DNA of 6,023 nt from Phycisphaerales bacterium (lineage in GTDB: Bacteria; Planctomycetota; Phycisphaerae; Phycisphaerales; UBA1924): positions 1 through 6,023 of the forward strand of contig JAJDDH010000171.1 in assembly GCA_029260415.1 (NCBI GenBank), in the 5' to 3' direction. Position 1 is the first letter of the stretch; every line of letters starts with the position of its first letter. The notes under the pieces are model-generated. The model had not been told where the DNA came from, made no database searches, and saw nothing but the letters and a program-made list of their open reading frames with translations. Positions 5,670 to 6,023 of the stretch are shown piece by piece. A program made the translations under genes and the position numbers.

Positions 5670-6023
5670 ATGCGACCGAGCCGATTTGTGTGTGCGTGCC
5701 TGCTGGGCGTGCTGAGTGTTGCCGCCCAGGCCCAGGACGGCGCCGCCGCCCGCCTGGGATCCACCCGCGAGTCGGTCGTCAAGATCTTCACGACCTACCG
5801 GGCCCCCGACTTCGAGTCCCCCTGGACCAAGTCGCCCCCCTCCGAGGTCTCGGGCACCGGGTTCGTCATCGACGGCGACCGCATCCTGACCAACGCCCAC
5901 GTCGTCGAGCAGGCCAGCCAGATCTTCGTCCAGCCGCCCAACAGCGCCGACAAGATCCGCGCCGAGGTCATCGCCATCTCCCAGGGCATCGACCTGGCCA
6001 TCATCCAGCTCCGGCGCGAGTCC
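5670..6023 (+). CDS. Exported trypsin-like (Deg/HtrA-type) serine protease, 3' partial
   Basis: The first 118 residues of a secreted serine endopeptidase of the S1C (Deg/HtrA) type; the right edge cuts the gene before the catalytic Ser and any PDZ domain. Residues 1-21 are a Sec signal peptide (basic MRPSR, hydrophobic FVCACLLGVLSVA, cleavage AQA|QD). The protease domain begins at SVVKIFTTY (35-43). SGTGFVID (61-68) and ILTNAHVVE (72-80) place the catalytic His at 77, and GIDLAII (106-112) the catalytic Asp at 108. The FESPW element before the SGTGF strand recalls plant Deg9-type proteases more than E. coli DegP; this is from memory. The likely role is protein quality control or turnover outside the cytoplasm. 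It is transcribed divergently from the amidotransferase operon. GGGAGA at 5657-5662 supports this start. The missing Ser motif (GNSGGP-like) would settle whether it is active. Confidence 0.88.
   Translation, partial: MRPSRFVCACLLGVLSVAAQAQDGAAARLGSTRESVVKIFTTYRAPDFESPWTKSPPSEVSGTGFVIDGDRILTNAHVVEQASQIFVQPPNSADKIRAEVIAISQGIDLAIIQLRRES

Overview
This GC-rich window (roughly two-thirds G+C by eye, strong G/C third-position bias in every gene) looks like an ordinary chromosomal segment of a high-GC bacterium. The best guess is Planctomycetota, probably Phycisphaerae-like. That rests on recalled family resemblance: an enlarged CarB oligomerisation region containing an EWPI-type insertion, a secreted Deg-type protease, and a plant-like HhH-GPD glycosylase. 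It was not confirmed by any search.

Layout, left to right. (1) 2-2857 (+): the C-terminal nine-tenths or so of carB, the large subunit of carbamoyl-phosphate synthase, cut by the left edge. (2) 2876-3778 (-): a 300-residue secreted protein of unknown function, convergent with carB across an 18-bp gap. (3) 3779-3897: a 119-bp gap holding a 14-bp inverted repeat beside the ribosome binding site of the secreted-protein gene, and three GTGAC repeats spaced 22 and 11 bp apart. (4) 3898-4848 (-): a DNA glycosylase of the HhH-GPD superfamily. (5) 4848-5585 (-): a free-standing class I glutamine amidotransferase. Its stop codon shares one base with the GTG start of the glycosylase (TAGTG), so the two form a tightly coupled operon. 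(6) 5586-5669: an 84-bp divergent promoter region. (7) 5670-6023 (+): the start of an exported trypsin-fold (Deg/HtrA-like) serine protease, cut by the right edge. No stretch longer than 300 bases lacks a gene.

The genes do not form one pathway. carB belongs to arginine/pyrimidine synthesis, the amidotransferase-glycosylase pair suggests base repair or nucleotide-related chemistry, and the secreted protein and protease are envelope functions. I saw no RNA genes, mobile elements, CRISPR arrays or attachment sites, and no convincing new multi-gene system. The item most worth following is the translationally coupled pairing of an orphan amidotransferase with an unusual DNA glycosylase.
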